Assembly: GCA_025964465.1 (NCBI GenBank)
Contig: JAOPYS010000310.1
Location: 1 to 7,224 of the forward strand
Length of the DNA stretch: 7,224 nucleotides
Source of the DNA: Thermoleophilia bacterium
GTDB lineage: Bacteria; Actinomycetota; Thermoleophilia; Gaiellales; SKUG01
Direction of reading: 5' to 3'
A program made the translations under genes and the position numbers. Below are positions 6,150 through 7,224 of the stretch, piece after piece (position 1 is the first letter of the stretch; each line of letters begins with the position of its first letter). The notes beneath the pieces are model-generated. The model made no database searches. It saw nothing but the letters and a program-made list of their open reading frames with translations, and was not told the origin of the DNA.

Positions 6150-7224
6150 ATGTTGAATCCTCGCGCGCTCGTGTCGTCCATCCTCGCCGTCCTGCTCGTC
6201 ATGCTGGTCGCCGCGAGTTCCGCCTTCGCGCTCTCCGCCGCCACGCGGACCTGGGTCTCGGGGGTCGGCGACGACGTGAACCCGTGTTCGCGCACCGCGC
6301 CCTGCAAGACGTTCGCCGGCGCGATCAGCAAGACCAACGACGCCGGCGAGATCGACGCGCTCGACCCGGGCGGCTTCGGCGCCGTCACGATCACGCGCTC
6401 CATGACGATCGATGGAGCCGGCACCCTCGCGGGCGTGCTCGTGTCGGGCGGCACGAACGGCATCGTCATCAACGGCGCCGGCATCGACGTCGTGATCCGC
6501 AACATCTCGATCAAGTCAGCCGCGACCTCGCCCGAGCCGACCACCGGTTGCAAGGCGAACGGCCTCGCCGGGGTGCGCATCGTCAACGCGCGCTCCGTGC
6601 GTCTGGACCACGTCTCGATCTCGACCCTGTCGGGCGCGGCGGTGTCAGTCGCCGCCACCGTCGGTGCCGATGCGTTCGTCTCGTTGCACGACGTCGACGT
6701 GACCGACGCATGTGGCGGCGGCGTGGATGCCTCCGCCTCGTCGAACGCGCAGGTGCTCGTCGACCACAGCACCATCACGCACGGCGGCACGGCGGTTCGC
6801 GCCGGGGCCGGGGTGGCCGCCACGGTCTCCAGTTCGACGTTCTTCGGAAACGCCGCGGCCGTGGACGCGCACGACGGCGGCACCATCGCCGACGCGGGTG
6901 GCAACGTCCTCGTCGCCAACGGTGCGACGCCCGGGGCCTTCTCCAGCAGCGTCCCGGGTCCCCCGACGGCGGCCCCGACGCCGATCACGGTGAACCCGAC
7001 GCCCGTCACCGTGACCCCGACGCCGCCGGTCGTGACGACCGTCACCACGCCCGTCCCGCTCGTCGTGGCGCTCGCGCTCTCCTCACTGGGCGGGGCGCCC
7101 GGCAAGCCCGTCACGCTGGCCTACGCCGCGACCGCGGCCGGGGTCGCCGAGCTCGAGGTGCGCAAGGGCGGCTCCGTCGTTGCGCAGGCCAACGGCGTTG
7201 CGCACAAGGGCTCGAACGCGATCG
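6150..7224 (+). CDS. Secreted right-handed beta-helix protein, C-terminus beyond window
   Basis: The frame stays open to the right edge (358 codons seen). The start has the form of a Sec signal peptide: basic N-region MLNPR, a hydrophobic core (6-22) and a likely cleavage after AFA at residue 27. Next comes the block RTWVSGVGDDVNPCSRTAPC (33-52) followed by KTFAGAI, the N-terminal cap of a common bacterial family of right-handed parallel beta-helix proteins. Strand-turn repeats follow (about 75-262; for example VTITRSMTIDG, GIVINGAGIDVVIRNISI, VRLDHVSI). Four cysteines are seen (46, 52 and two later) and could form disulfides outside the cell. A Pro/Thr/Val linker (about 268-303) leads into an all-beta domain (from about 305) cut by the window end. 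It is probably a surface or extracellular protein, with carbohydrate or adhesion roles possible, but no catalytic residues can be named. Confidence 0.88.
   Translation, partial: MLNPRALVSSILAVLLVMLVAASSAFALSAATRTWVSGVGDDVNPCSRTAPCKTFAGAISKTNDAGEIDALDPGGFGAVTITRSMTIDGAGTLAGVLVSGGTNGIVINGAGIDVVIRNISIKSAATSPEPTTGCKANGLAGVRIVNARSVRLDHVSISTLSGAAVSVAATVGADAFVSLHDVDVTDACGGGVDASASSNAQVLVDHSTITHGGTAVRAGAGVAATVSSSTFFGNAAAVDAHDGGTIADAGGNVLVANGATPGAFSSSVPGPPTAAPTPITVNPTPVTVTPTPPVVTTVTTPVPLVVALALSSLGGAPGKPVTLAYAATAAGVAELEVRKGGSVVAQANGVAHKGSNAI
6975..7037 (+). repeat. Three 21-bp tandem units encoding a PTPxxVx linker
   Basis: Three consecutive 21-nt units encode PTPITVN, PTPVTVT and PTPPVVT, starting at residue 276 of the beta-helix protein, with a degenerate Thr/Val tail to about 7055. 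The units keep the CCGACGCC start at DNA level, so they probably arose by duplication. They form an extended linker between the beta-helix and the C-terminal domain; the unit count may vary between strains. Confidence 0.75.

Noticed and set aside
5912..7114. Upstream extension of the helicase frame
   Set aside because: It is antisense to the beta-helix gene, and the canonical helicase Q-motif region starts just after the ATG at 5911, which has a strong Shine-Dalgarno site.

Overview
The window is very GC-rich, with gene-dense coding on both strands and long open shadow frames opposite real genes. The gene content (a class II tRNA-Tyr without encoded CCA, a small Rho-N/SAP-like protein, a GAF/PAS sensor kinase, and a secreted beta-helix protein with a Pro/Thr linker) suggests a chromosomal segment of a high-GC actinobacterium, possibly of the Thermoleophilia/Solirubrobacterales type. 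That placement is inference from style and gene families; no marker settles it. No phage, transposon, plasmid or CRISPR signal was found.

Layout. Positions 1-54 are the 3' part of a tRNA-Tyr gene, followed by a perfect 16-bp GC hairpin (62-98) between it and a convergent gene. Positions 134-541 (minus) encode a 135-aa unrecognised helical protein. Divergent from it, 650-1204 (plus) encodes a full-length but divergent ribosome recycling factor (RRF). Positions 1340-1861 (plus) encode a 173-aa unrecognised protein with its own candidate promoter. Three minus-strand genes then run leftward from 5911: a DEAD-box RNA helicase with a C-terminal cold-shock domain (5911-4364), a soluble GAF-GAF-PAS histidine kinase whose start abuts or overlaps the helicase stop (4361-2256), and a 98-aa Rho-N-like protein (2201-1905). 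A 238-bp divergent intergenic region (5912-6149) separates them from a secreted right-handed beta-helix protein that starts at 6150 and runs off the right edge.

How it fits together. The helicase and kinase look like a translationally linked pair: an RNA-remodelling enzyme of cold/stress type and a cytosolic sensor kinase with no response regulator nearby. The RRF is notable because it lies beside a tRNA gene and not in the usual rpsB-tsf-pyrH-frr cluster, and because it has diverged in the domain II region while keeping the catalytically important arginines. No clearly novel multi-gene system is evident. The most interesting points are the orphan RRF, the helicase-CSD/kinase coupling, and the apparently leaderless start of the beta-helix gene.
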